Source of the DNA: Nereocystis luetkeana
Taxonomy: Eukaryota > Sar > Phaeophyceae > Laminariales > Laminariaceae
Direction of reading: 5' to 3'
Assembly (NCBI GenBank): GCA_031213475.1
Contig: JARUPZ010000007.1
Span: forward strand, 1,881,457-1,945,456
DNA: 64,000 nt
This document shows, one piece after another, positions 56,917 to 64,000 of this stretch; the stretch's first letter is position 1; each line of letters begins with the position of its first letter. The position numbers were made by a program, and so were the translations under genes. The notes under the pieces are model-generated. The model saw only the letters and a program-made list of their open reading frames with translations, made no database searches and had not been told where the DNA came from.

Positions 56917-57640
56917 TTGCGTGCGCGTGTGTGTGTTTTCAGTTGGTAGCCCCATCGTCGCGCTTGCGGCCAGATGCGTTCTGTATCTGCACGATAGGCC
57001 ATACCTTACGGTACGTTTTGGCCAAAAAGCAAAAAATCTGACTGACTGGCCTCCTCAGCTCCTAAGGAGCGCTATGATACCCAATAGTTACCAGGTGTAC
57101 CGTTGGAACACGAACGGATCCGCGTTTAAAAATAGTGTTCGCTGTTTTTTTTCCGAGGGCATGTGGGAGCACTCGTCGCGGTTGGCCACCGCGGGTTTTG
57201 CTGCACGAGTCGTTTTTTTGGATGAAGTGTCGTGAAAAGTTTGTTTTTTTTCCTCGCATGTGACGGGAGCGTAAGAAAATGGAGGTGTACCCCTCCACGG
57301 TAGAGCGTCGTCGTCACGCGCGTCCTGTTAGAAGGCGGTGTCCACACGGCCGCTACCACGCCTCATGAAAGCAGGGGTCACGACGTTGCCGCGATGTTCT
57401 CGCCCGGGTTGATGCGGCACAATACAGTGGACGCGCCTGCTACACCAAGTGCGCTGCTTGGCGTGCATGGTGATCCCCACCAATGCACCAGGTTATTGGT
57501 TGGAGAGTACGAGCAGATTTTTCCTCCCTAGGTGTGCCACCAAGGCCACTATACCCCCCTTTCACTTCAGAGGTGTTGGAGCCTATCTTGTGCCCACGGA
57601 CAGGGTTTTCGTTTCGAGTTATTACGAGAGTACCAACACC

Positions 57641-57672
<32 letters not shown>

Positions 57673-60600
57673 CACGCCCCATCCCCCCCGCTTTACGCCA
57701 CGTCCTTCGATCTTGGGCCTCGCTGTGCCTCGAACGCGCACCCCGCCGGACCCGGCAGCAACGGCATGGTGTCCACGAGCGGGCAGCTATCTCAACTGGT
57801 GTTTTGCTCCGCGGTGTTCAGGGAAGTGCTGAGGCTCAGAAGCGTGGCGCCGTACTTGTTCTTCCACGGGTATGTGAGTTCTCTCAGAGGAGGCGGGCGC
57901 GGCAGAGTTGAAGCGCACACCTCATGGCTGGACATGGTCGCGAGTGGGACACTATTTGACACCCTCTTTGTGCCTGTCTGTCGGTCGCGAACGTTAAAAT
58001 TCGCCACGGGCAACTCGCCCTCTTGAGGGTAGGGGGTGGAGGGGGGTGTACTCGATAGGAGGTATGTACTCGATCTCATGCATGGCCGTAGCGGTATGAC
58101 CATAGTCCCTCGCATCCCTACAATGCCGGGAAGGAGCATGCGTATTCATATTGTGGCTTGCCTCAGTCGTTTGACCATTGACCACGCATCCCTTCCGAGA
58201 CGGAGCATCGTTCCTACTCCTAATAGGGACACCTCCAAGATTTTCGGGTGCTCATTTCGTCGTTCCCATTTGTTACATGGAAACGTTCTGACAATCTTAT
58301 CCCCTTCCTACTTCGCCACCCGTGGCCACCGTCTGTCTCCTAGGATATCTCGACGGTGGGGGGGGGGGGGTGGGGGATTGCGCCAGTCGAATCGTGTGCA
58401 CATTTTGACGCTTGCGGTGTCCCACGCGCTCGAGAGAGAAGAAATAAAAACTGCCGTGGGTTTACTGTTATGCAGTAGCGTTCTACGACTCGGCACAGCT
58501 TCGACGACATGGTTGATGTGTCATAACTTCTCATTGCACCAACGGTTTCTTTTCCGAGAACTCTCCCGGGCTGTCAGGTTTAGATAGAGTCAGGGTTCAA
58601 AGTCGGTGCGTTTCAGATCGTTTGGTCGAAACTGGTCCAAGGCGTAATATTATATTGCAGCATTCGGTGTTTGAGTGCTGGCTGTGCAAGGTTTCCACAG
58701 CAACGAAGCACAACCCAATACGTACCTCGCTGAAATGTATTACTAGCGCTTGCTTCACCATTCGATTGTTCTGGAGTGTCTGCGGGTTTAGATCCTCGTA
58801 CTGGCGAGGCAATTGCGAGGCAATTCATCAAATTGCGTATCGGGCATTAGATTCCCGTTTGTTTTTTTCTTCGAAATAAAATCGGCTGTTGGGGTGATGC
58901 TTTACTCGTACATACCAAGAGCAGAGGTCCTCCAAGTAAGGGGAATCTCGGAAACTTTCGGGGCTACTCGCTGTCGTAGCGCCGGCCTGCCGTGGGCTCT
59001 GGGATTTGTCCATCGGGGTTCCACTTTTTGTTTTTAGCTTTTCTTAAAAAAAACAGTTTTTACTCAGTATTGTTACAGTGTAGAGCTCCTCGAGCGAGAA
59101 GAGCCTCAGGAAAAACACATGGTTCTTCCTCTATCATACCATTTCTTACGTAGCTTTTCTAAAAATCAAACAGTTTTCACTCACTATTGGTATAGACTTC
59201 CTCGCGCGAGAAAACTCAGAAAAAAAAATGGTTCTACAAATATCGCTCTACTCTAGCACACGCCCCTATGGGTTGCGCGCGGAAGGGTAGACGATGTGGA
59301 TGGCACGCAGGACGCTGTCAGGACGCCTGGGGGGCCTGCAAACAACTCGCCGACCAGTACTGCCGGTATCGGTCCCGCCAGCCATCGTTCGGTTTGTGTC
59401 TTCCACCCGATGTCCATTTTTTTTTTCGTTTTTCGGCTGTATCGCGTCCAATTGTCACCCCCCGAAAAAAATCGCTGCGATGAGTGAATACTTCTGCCTA
59501 CAGCACCGCGCACCGCTAGAAGCACCCTGTAGCCACCCTCAAGCAGCTGGCGGAAGGGAGGTCGTGGGCAACCCTATGATATAGAACGTACACACCGTGA
59601 GTAGACCTAACGCTGTTTTGTATCGCGCATGTTCACGTTACCGTTGATCATAGGACGATTACAAGGTGCAAGACGGATCGGTGTTCCCGGTGGGAACGTC
59701 GTTCAGCGTGCTCACTCGGACTGCCAGCGTTGCCGAGGAGGCCTTCACGAGGGCGGCAGACTTTGTGCCCGAGAGGTGACACTCTTGTTGCTGACTGCCA
59801 CCTGCTCTGTCTCTCACGTTTCTCATTATCCCCCTAGGCCCAGGCTACCTGGCACCCGCTTGGACGGGGGGACCTGGCTCGCTTGTGGGGTGACAGGGAG
59901 TGGTACCCGGGATTCGGGAGCTTCCGAGCCTAGGGCTGCTGTCTGCCTCAGAACTCACGGTTGTTCGATATTTGGCTTTGGCACACGTAGCAGCTACTCG
60001 TGTTGGAGCTGATTGGCTCAGGCTGCACACCATTGTTCATGTGGCGTATCTGCCAGACATTCGCCGAGTAGCGGTTGTTTGGCTTCTTGGTTAGATGATG
60101 TCGCTAAACGTTATCTGATATAACAAACGTTTCTGGGCCGTCACGCCGACGTATCATATGTGGCAGAAGCACGCACACACAGCTGTGGTGTTGATAGCGC
60201 AGCTCGTGAGCCATATGATGTGTATCTGGTACGTGTCGGTACGCTTCGCGGAACTCATTTTTATTTGCTTGTTTGAGGTCCGCACGATACATCTCCAGCC
60301 ACGATGTGTGTTAACGATAACTACTGTTGTAATGTTGGTTTGTTTGTTTACATCGGGGTTTCTTCCACTCCAGAGTTGATGGAGCCCGTCCTGTGACCGC
60401 AGGCTCGGGTTCGGCGAGGCGCTGTTGTGATAACAATAGCAACAGTAGTGCGTGCGGCTTGGGCCACGAGTTTATCTAGACAGCCACCCTAATTATCTAG
60501 GCTGAGGGTTGGCTGGCCTTGACGACCATTGCTGTAGTGATCAGCTCGCTGGCGGAGTAAGCCAAGTATGGGCTGTTATAAGCGAAACAAGTTTTGTCGA

Positions 60601-63082
60601 GATTTCCAACCCGTTTTTTTATTGGTTTCCACGTAAATGCTACCAGGTACCAAACATAATGCAAAATCTAAAAGCTTTAAACTTCACAAGGTACCGATAA
60701 ACTGTAAAGCGCAACTTACGTGGACATCTAAGACAACGAGAGTGAAAAGTTTTGACAAAATTTGCTTCGATAGTAGGCGAAAGTAGAACCAAACTATTAA
60801 TATATGGCATTCGTATTTTCTCGATATCGAAACACGGTACGAGCCACAAAAGCACCAGCCAGGTACATACAAAACCCAGTTTTTTTTTCAGTACGCAGCT
60901 GACTGCTGTAGTACCTGCCACGTGCCATATGGCGGACTACAGTACTTATTAGTTGTCCACTCAATACAGTCAGCCAACCCACCCTAGATTAAATAGATAC
61001 GTGAAAACACGGTCACTGGTTTTTCGAACTCTACTTGTGCTGAGGCGATTACCTCGGGTCTTGTTTTTCGCTCCTTGCCGCAGGTGGATTGAGGCAGAGC
61101 GCAAGGAGGCGTTGTTGGGGAAAGGGGCGGGAAAGCGTGAGGACGATGTCCGTCACATGGAAGAAGCGTACCTCGCGTTCGGCGCCGGTCCGAGGGTGTG
61201 CCCTGGACAGGTGAGGCAGAGGGCTGGCGTATTCGGGTGGGGTTCAGTTTCCGCCGCGGTATCATACCAAGTCTGACTGTAGTTACAAGGGGAGGCCGGA
61301 AGGTTTCTGCGGCATGCGTAAAATTGCCCCCTTGTGCCGTTTTTGAGGGTGCATTCGTTCGCCTCACCTTCGACGGGCGATACCCATAAATAAAAAAACA
61401 AAAAAAACAGCTGGGAGATCGAGGATTTCGTCGGAAGTCGTATCGTAGTTGCAAGCTGCGTCGGATGCCTCGAAGGCGCGTTCTACCACGGGATATGTAC
61501 TTATCGAAATGAAAATAAACCACCAGCTGCGAGATCGAGGATTTCGCCGAAACTCATCTGAGCAAGCGGTGTGTGATACTTTACTGTCTATATCGCTGCG
61601 CAGAATCCCGCCTCCGTGTGCCTCCTTTTCATCCTCCTCTGTTCTCCACATCCCTGGACCGAAGCCGGGCACTGGGCGTTGGTGGCCAATAGATTTTCTG
61701 TAGCTGCTGCCTATTCTTCGGTTCTGTAGGGAGTCGTTGCATCAAACGAAGCCTCCCCTTTGCACCTTTTAGCGAAATAGGGTCCCTCGTAGTGAACTTC
61801 ATCAGGAGGGGTGACTATATGCAACATTAGCTGAAGCTCTCTAAATCTTTCAGGTATGGTTGCCCCGCAGAAATTGAGGTGTCGAAGGTATGATCGATTC
61901 TCCCGCAGAATCTGAAGCACTCCCGGTCTTCGGCATTACGTTTCTCTGCCTTTTCATCTCTGAACAAGTATAAGCTTAGTACCTTCCAAGGCTGTGTCGT
62001 GAAGTTTCGTGGAACACACGGTCCACACTCGATGACACAGCTCATACCGCGAAGGATCAGGTATTGATATGAATACCCGGACGAGCCTTGCTGTTTCGGA
62101 CAAGAGAGTGGCCGTCCAGGAACGATTCCAAGCGGAAAAATACGTACCAGGTATACTGCTGTATTTGACGAAGCTATTCACGGTGCAGCGCCGAGAAATC
62201 GCGGAGCGGTTTCTCTGTTTGCGGAATCCTGCCGTGTTGTGCGGTGTGGTGGGAAGGGGGTCGTTTTTGAGAATCGTACAGTGATGCACGGTGCGGGTTT
62301 TAGGGATTGATTGTCATTCGGTGGTGTGCGGCTCGGTAATAATAGGTAAGACTCGCACCGCACCGTACCCGACCGTAGCAAAATACTTGAGTTTAGGATG
62401 GATTAGACCAACGTTGGGGTTCGGTGCGGACCTCGAGTTTTAGAATCGTACGGTGCTGTGTGGATGCTTGTTTTTGATAACCCTACGGTGCGGTGCGGTG
62501 CGGCTTTGTTCAAAACGAACTCATTCCGTGCGGTGCGGTTTGGTAAAACCCGTACCCAACTGCACCGCACTGTGAACTGCACCGCAACGTAGGATAAAAA
62601 ACAACGCACCGTGACAAGCGTTGGTGTATGACAACCTGCCTGCCTGTCTATCCTTATGTTTGGTCCGTTTGTCCTTATGTTTGGTCGGTATGTCGTTGCC
62701 TTTGCAGGACATGGCGAAAGCCGAAGCGGCTATCATCATCGCCGCCATCTGCGCCCGTTTCGACTTGGCGCTCGCGCCTGGGCAGGTAAATAAAAACGGC
62801 CGTATATACCCTCAAAATAAACTGTCATCATGCGGCCTGAGTACCGTTCCGTCCCTTACAGCGTGGCCGACCATAGACGGTCATCGGTACGTGCATATAT
62901 CCCGAAGGGCCGCCCTGAAGTGTGTGCGTAGCCGCTGTAGCTGTGGTATACGCTGCTGGTGTCCGTCTCGTCGTGAGATATCCCTCCTGCAGGTACAGTT
63001 GCAGCCCTTGTGGGGCCTAACGAGTGCCCTGCCCTTCAAGCAACCTCTGCCGCCCTCAACGGGGCCTTCTCCAATAGCGTAA
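39664..63082 (+). CDS. Membrane-anchored cytochrome P450 monooxygenase, 14 exons, complete
   Basis: Haem-thiolate monooxygenase. Exons are at 39664-39921, 46462-46602, 47600-47746, 49256-49331, 50554-50704, 51568-51652, 52802-52933, 54242-54318, 56669-56791, 57759-57873, 59654-59775, 61084-61210, 62708-62785 and 62993-63082. They total 1722 nt, in frame, giving 573 residues. Visible landmarks in order: an N-terminal hydrophobic anchor (near residues 20-40) and a proline-rich hinge; the helix C WxxxR (EWGRSRR); the I-helix oxygen-activation motif AGTDTT; the helix K ExxR (EVLR); the FVPERW block; the haem loop FGAGPRVCPG with the Cys ligand. All key residues are present, so the protein should be active. 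By analogy the anchor suggests ER location. The CYP family and substrate cannot be told from this. Introns run from 207 bp to about 6.5 kb. Confidence 0.93.
42565..42676. mobile_element. TA-type MITE (family A)
   Basis: TTACGGGGGGCCATAGTTAA at the left and TTTTAACTATGGTCCCCC at the right. The core carries CCCTGGTA inserted after AAATATATA. It lies in P450 intron 1. Confidence 0.85.
43114..43221. mobile_element. TA-type MITE (family A)
   Basis: TTACGGGGGACCATAGTTAA at the left and TTAACTACGGTCCCCCGTAA at the right, with TA on both flanks. P450 intron 1. Confidence 0.87.
44006..44124. mobile_element. TA-type MITE (family A), reverse core
   Basis: TTACGGGGGTCCATAGTAAA at the left and TTTACTCTGGCCCGGCCCCG at the right. 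The core is reversed and holds TACCAGGG, the complement of the short insert seen in three other copies. P450 intron 1. Confidence 0.8.
44166..44272. mobile_element. TA-type MITE (family A), reverse core
   Basis: GCGGGGGACCATAGTTAACA at the left and TGTTAACTATGGCCCCCCG at the right. It sits 42 bp after the previous copy. P450 intron 1. Confidence 0.86.
44595..44704. mobile_element. TA-type MITE (family A), reverse core
   Basis: TTACGGGGGGCCACAATAAA at the left and TGTTTACTATGGTCCCCCCG at the right. Third copy within 700 bp. P450 intron 1. Confidence 0.84.
44831..45178 (-). mobile_element. Full-length tRNA-derived SINE with A-tail
   Basis: Read on the minus strand, the first 77 bp resemble a tRNA: A-box-like TGGTTCAAGTGG (45155-45166) and B-box-like GGTTCGAGCCC (45113-45123). 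The body includes TCGACGAGGGAAG and TTCTCGCGATAAAAATG, and the copy ends in about 20 A residues (poly-T on the plus strand near 44835-44855). It lies in P450 intron 1. Related bodies recur at six places in the window. Confidence 0.78.
45350..45457. mobile_element. Foldback MITE (family C), copy 3
   Basis: Diverged copy: GGACGGCAGAGTCCCGTGTC at the left, AACGGGGCCGCAGTTTGCCC at the right, with GGGGGACAAAACTACTGAG at the centre. P450 intron 1. Confidence 0.6.
46462..46602 (+). CDS. P450 exon 2 (helix A, first beta strands)
   Basis: Encodes MEAWSKECGGDYEVQVFGKR and VVVLTGLADIRRMLTVRPSK, the P450 pattern W-x-K-x-Y/C-G ... V-x-V-x-x-P. There are two in-frame acceptors 12 bases apart: TAG before 46450 adds FGAQ, and CAG before 46462 does not. 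The longer form spaces better from the hinge. Donor GTGGGT begins at 46603. Confidence 0.9.
46701..46726. repeat. (TA)n microsatellite
   Basis: About 12 TA units in P450 intron 2, roughly 100 bp after exon 2. Confidence 0.85.
47262..47372 (+). repeat. Poly(C)-ended repeat (family B), partial
   Basis: GACTCCGTCCCGGCATCG, GGGATGCGAGGGTCTATGG and CATACGACTACGACCATGCA, then C-rich. P450 intron 2. Confidence 0.65.
47528..47585. repeat. (TGCG)n/(TG)n microsatellite at a 3' splice site
   Basis: About eleven GTGC units, then TGTGTGTG, ending 15 bp before the acceptor of P450 exon 3. Confidence 0.9.
47600..47746 (+). CDS. P450 exon 3 (helix C, WxxxR)
   Basis: Encodes KKLTWAAREAGMIPSMFFDE, GKEWGRSRRLISPNLTGHNV and AVMLPLISK. 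EW-GRS-RR gives the helix C WxxxR that contacts a haem propionate. The acceptor follows a TGCG/TG microsatellite directly. The donor is GTAAAG, phase 0. Confidence 0.93.
47834..48025 (-). mobile_element. Diverged SINE copy in P450 intron 3
   Basis: The plus strand shows a T-rich tract, then TCAGATCTGAAGTCGACATAG, then CTTTTCTTCCCTAGTTGACTC. These are the reverse complement of the SINE tail-to-body order. It begins about 90 bp after exon 3. Confidence 0.5.
48370..48410. repeat. (GA)n microsatellite
   Basis: About eighteen GA units in P450 intron 3. Confidence 0.85.
48629..48902 (+). repeat. Two poly(C)-ended repeat (family B) fragments in tandem
   Basis: 48629-48725 and 48791-48902 each hold a CTCCGTC(C/T)CGGCATTGT core, GATGCGAGGGTCTA, a GGCCATGCATG and a long C-run. 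A shorter piece (AAATGAGTACCCCC) lies between them. P450 intron 3. Confidence 0.68.
49256..49331 (+). CDS. P450 exon 4
   Basis: Encodes IGERLCAKLAAEADAAEVVD and AKQSF, typical of the helix C-D region (ERL...L...E...VD...). The acceptor GACAAG and donor GTGAGA give phase 0 in and phase 1 out, agreeing with both neighbours. Confidence 0.87.
50554..50704 (+). CDS. P450 exon 5 (helix E)
   Basis: GG completes a Gly codon, then RFTHDVIALTAFGLDVDSTS and PSYEAIASATWTMMVLAMKP. RFTxDVIxLTAFG is the classic helix E block of eukaryotic P450s. Donor GTGAGA begins at 50705, leaving AT, phase 2. Confidence 0.94.
51568..51652 (+). CDS. P450 exon 6
   Basis: A completes an Ile codon, followed by LGWKTLSSTLPWVRRSKEHS and LHLKEVVQ, the LPxxR...K region between helices F and G. 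The acceptor CGCCAG and donor GTGCGG keep phase 0 into exon 7. Confidence 0.85.
52020..52262. repeat. Family B repeat fragments, head to head
   Basis: GTAAACCCGACGTGCTCCGT and GGGGTCTATATGCCG read forward. GTAGACCCTCGCTTTCCTGC and CGACCAGGCAGGCG read in reverse. This makes an inverted arrangement with a G-run at the left. P450 intron 6. Confidence 0.55.
52310..52453 (+). mobile_element. SINE body fragment abutting a MITE
   Basis: GCGAGTCGACAAGGGAAAA, ATTCTCGCGATAAAAATGAC and GAGCCGTAGTGGGGGGAGG match the SINE body in order. It ends where the MITE at 52454 begins, so the MITE probably landed in it. Confidence 0.55.
52454..52678. mobile_element. TA-type MITE (family A), outer copy of a nested pair
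   Basis: The left half runs from 52454 (TTACGGGGGACCATATTAAA) to about 52530. The right half resumes at about 52636 (ATAATATTTGATCCTGTG) and closes with CTATGGTCCCCCGTAA. A second family member fills the gap, so this copy is the older one. Confidence 0.8.
52531..52635. mobile_element. TA-type MITE (family A), inner copy of a nested pair
   Basis: A complete element, TTACGGGGGGCCATAGTTAA to CTAGGGTCCCCCGTAA, flanked on each side by TA, inside the outer copy at 52454-52678. The flanks fit a TA target duplication of the mariner type. Confidence 0.84.
52802..52933 (+). CDS. P450 exon 7 (helix G region)
   Basis: After acceptor CTCTGCAG it encodes GAVDAVREEARKAADRAASG, VDGADAVVPGPGEAMTGGTL and LRKI. 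This is a charged helix followed by the variable loop that precedes helices H and I. Donor GTGAGT, 44 codons, phase 0. Confidence 0.85.
53140..53247. mobile_element. Diverged TA-type MITE (family A)
   Basis: GGCGGTCCATAGTAATCAGG at the left and CCTGATTACTATGTTCCCCC at the right keep the inverted ends. The core is diverged (CCAGTATTGTTACGAAG). P450 intron 7. Confidence 0.65.
53392..53484. mobile_element. Foldback MITE (family C), copy 4
   Basis: GGGCTGCAGTCCCGTTTTGG at the left and CCAAAACGGGACTGCGTTAC at the right, with GGGGATAAATCAG opposing GAGTAGTTTGTCCCC. P450 intron 7. Confidence 0.78.
53583..53681. mobile_element. Foldback MITE (family C), copy 5
   Basis: AACCCTTTTAGTTAGTACAG and CAGTCCTGTTTTGGGGACAA at the left, GTCCCCAAAACGGGTCTGCG and TCCTGAAAGGGTT at the right. 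About 100 bp after copy 4. Confidence 0.75.
54242..54318 (+). CDS. P450 exon 8 (approach to helix I)
   Basis: Encodes VGATREKGNSDRMVFSDEEV and LYQAK plus two bases (AG). The S-D-E-E-V-x-x-Q-A pattern leads into helix I, whose core is in the next exon. The donor is GTGAAG, phase 2. Confidence 0.88.
54796..55013 (+). repeat. Poly(C)-ended repeat (family B)
   Basis: AGGATGCAGCTCACCCTTCA, TTCGCGCTTGGTGCAAGCAA, GGTGAAAACCCGACATGCTC and CGACTACGGCCATGCAC, ending at ATCGAGTACCTGGTATAC plus a C-run. The CTGGTAT just before the C-run is absent from the copy at 7281. P450 intron 8. Confidence 0.75.
56070..56177. mobile_element. TA-type MITE (family A)
   Basis: A near-consensus copy, TTACGGGGGACCATAGTTAA to CTATGGTCCCCCGTAA, with TA on both flanks. 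P450 intron 8. Confidence 0.88.
56464..56586. mobile_element. Diverged or truncated TA-type MITE (family A)
   Basis: AGTAATCAGGACCATTCATA at the left and GTCCTGATTACT...GTTCCCCCGTAA at the right resemble the diverged copy at 53140. The left terminus lacks the G-run. P450 intron 8. Confidence 0.5.
56669..56791 (+). CDS. P450 exon 9 (helix I, AGTDTT)
   Basis: T completes a Ser codon, then LFLAGTDTTALTLSWTMYYL and IKHPEAFARCRAEALRAAPA. AGTDTT is the oxygen-activating helix I motif, and LxKHPEAxxRxxAE is helix J. The exon runs straight into a GT/TGCG microsatellite that supplies the donor (GTGTGT), phase 2. Confidence 0.96.
56792..56940. repeat. (TGCG)n microsatellite starting at a 5' splice site
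   Basis: GTGTGTGTGCGCGCGTGCGT and then more than twenty TGCG units. The first bases of the repeat are the donor of P450 exon 9. Confidence 0.9.
57628..57676. repeat. (ACC)n/(AAC)n microsatellite
   Basis: ACCACCACCACC followed by AACAACAAC, about 80 bp before P450 exon 10. Confidence 0.85.
57759..57873 (+). CDS. P450 exon 10 (helix K, ExxR)
   Basis: C completes a Ser codon, then NGMVSTSGQLSQLVFCSAVF and REVLRLRSVAPYLFFHGY. EVLR is the invariant ExxR of helix K. Two overlapping donors exist: GTATGT at 57870 and GTGAGT at 57874. Only the second keeps phase with exon 11. Confidence 0.9.
58026..58212 (-). repeat. Poly(C)-ended repeat (family B), inverted copy
   Basis: GGGTGTACTCGATAGGAGG, ATGCATGGCCGTAGCGGT and CCTCGCATCCCTACAATGCC: the reverse complement of the common core and end. 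P450 intron 10. Confidence 0.7.
59036..59235. repeat. 116-bp diverged tandem duplication
   Basis: AGCTTTTCTTAAAAAAAACA ... CTCGAGCGAGAAGAGCCTCA recurs from 59152 as AGCTTTTCTAAAAATCAAAC ... CTCGCGCGAGAAAACTCAGA. P450 intron 10. Confidence 0.7.
59654..59775 (+). CDS. P450 exon 11 (K' and meander, FVPERW)
   Basis: Encodes DDYKVQDGSVFPVGTSFSVL, TRTASVAEEAFTRAADFVPE plus AG. This matches the P450 pattern G-x-x-x-P-x-G-T ... F-x-P-E-R-W, with the final Arg completed in exon 12. A second in-frame acceptor (ACAAG) would drop four residues. The donor is GTGACA, phase 2. Confidence 0.93.
61084..61210 (+). CDS. P450 exon 12 (haem-binding loop)
   Basis: G completes Arg, then WIEAERKEALLGKGAGKRED, DVRHMEEAYLAFGAGPRVCP and GQ. 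FGAGPRVCPG is the haem loop FxxGxRxCxG, with the axial Cys. The acceptor is GCCGCAG and the donor GTGAGG, phase 0. Confidence 0.97.
62708..62785 (+). CDS. P450 exon 13 (helix L)
   Basis: After acceptor TTTGCAG it encodes DMAKAEAAIIIAAICARFDL and ALAPGQ. This is helix L, which packs against the haem after the Cys loop. Donor GTAAAT, 26 codons, phase 0. Confidence 0.93.
62993..63082 (+). CDS. P450 exon 14 (C-terminus and stop)
   Basis: After acceptor CTCCTGCAG it encodes VQLQPLWGLTSALPFKQPLP and PSTGPSPIA, then stop TAA at 63080. It fits the last beta sheet of P450s (the LxxxPxxGLPxxxxP type). The intron before it is only 207 bp, the shortest in the gene. Confidence 0.85.
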   Translation, partial: VQLQPLWGLTSALPFKQPLPPSTGPSPIA

Positions 63083-63331
63083 ATCCTTACCACTATACGC
63101 ATTGGGTGGAAGAATCAGAAAATACCTCCCACTCCCCCTGCTCCTATATATTATGTATACCTTGGGCTGGCGTCGGTTGGCAATCACACTGTAAAGCATG
63201 CCGTCCACTACGTGAGCTACACAACCAGGGTATCGTTCGTCTTTTTCTCTAGGGGTCGGTCACAGCCGGGGTGGACAACCTTTACTCCGCAAGGGGAACG
63301 ATGATATCACGTACCATGGTAGCGTTTACGG
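63083..63331. other. 3' flank of the P450 gene
   Basis: This stretch between the stop codon and the family B repeat should hold the 3' UTR. I see no clear polyadenylation signal. Confidence 0.4.
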
Positions 63332-63637
63332 TGAGGCATCCACGAGGCAGTTACGTAGTGTACCCCCATTACTGTCCCTGGAAGTGGCCACACCGCAAAA
63401 TAAAATAACCCGTTGAAGCTGTCACCCATGTGCACCTCCGCCTCACAAGCGGTTCTTCGTAGGATGCAGCTCACCCTTCATGCGTCTCGCCGAACGCCTC
63501 ACGACGCTTCGCGCTTCGTGCAAGCAGTGCCTTCCTGGTCGGTGAAAACCCGACGAGCTCTGTCCCGGACTGCGAGGGTCTATGTTCATACGACTACGGC
63601 CATGCATGACACAAGTACACCCCCCCCCTCCCTGCTC
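63332..63637 (+). repeat. Poly(C)-ended repeat (family B), long copy downstream of P450
   Basis: AGGCATCCACGAGGCAG, CTGGAAGTGGCCACACC, AGGATGCAGCTCACCCTTCA, GGTCGGTGAAAACCCGACGA and CATACGACTACGGCCATGCA, then AAGTACACC plus C-run. It has the same order over about 300 bp as the copy at 7281. It begins 250 bp after the P450 stop. Confidence 0.75.
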
Positions 63638-64000
63638 CCCCATCACGGGGGTCGCCGACGGTGAGGCAAGGGCCCCTTTTTGAGCTGGGGGACGCCGGAG
63701 ATCCTACGTAGAAAAAAGTAAAGAGAACCGCGCAGTCCGACCGAACAATCTGCGAAAAATTGTTTTTTTTTCTAAAGCTTGGATGAAAATAAGCGACCGT
63801 TTCATGCCCCCCTTCATTGGCGTGTTCCCTCTCGTGTGATTTAATTGCTTCAGGATGATCCTCCCCAGGAGATACAGACATTCACCACCGGCCCGATGAG
63901 CGTCGACCTGACGTTCACAAGGAGGGAGGGGTGAACGAGCGTAGGTCAACATGCGAAGGTCAATCTATTTCGAAAAGAGCCGTGGAATGGCCGCTCGTGA

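Overview
This is a window of nuclear eukaryotic DNA. It holds two intron-rich genes in divergent orientation, about 20 kb apart. The rest is dominated by transposons, short inverted-repeat elements and simple-sequence arrays. No bacterial operon structure, CRISPR array or rRNA was seen. The long introns, glycine/alanine-rich and glutamine-rich inserts in conserved proteins, and middling base composition fit a stramenopile such as a brown alga. That assignment is an inference and was not tested.

Left part (1 to 19724, minus strand): VPS11, the RING-containing core subunit of the HOPS/CORVET vacuolar tethering complexes. Eleven exons can be placed with matching splice phases, from the ATG at 19724 down to 709. 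The C-terminal part, including the expected RING, lies beyond position 1. One intron pairs a GC donor with an AG acceptor, and exon 9 carries a one-base frame break across a poly-G run. The introns hold a degenerate 25-bp minisatellite that fills almost a whole intron, other minisatellites, TAA-flanked inverted-repeat elements, and a dispersed repeat that ends in poly(C).

Middle part (19725 to 39663): intergenic. It contains a 5'-truncated LINE remnant, GGGTC-type and CAGATC-type satellite arrays, a large inverted pair of a dispersed repeat, a tRNA-headed SINE broken by another insertion, and a LINE with one intact 1259-residue open frame (endonuclease plus reverse transcriptase) on the minus strand.

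Right part (39664 to 63082, plus strand): a complete membrane-anchored cytochrome P450 in 14 exons. All splice phases agree, giving 573 residues (577 with an alternative acceptor). Its introns are crowded with copies of a roughly 107-bp TA-flanked MITE, foldback elements, a full-length tRNA-derived SINE with an A-tail, and microsatellites that touch splice sites.

The two genes have no evident functional link. The most unusual observation is that short words (TACCTGGTA-like and CTATTAATAG-like) recur throughout the window. In several copies of unrelated repeats they appear as insertions of about 4 to 11 bp relative to sister copies.
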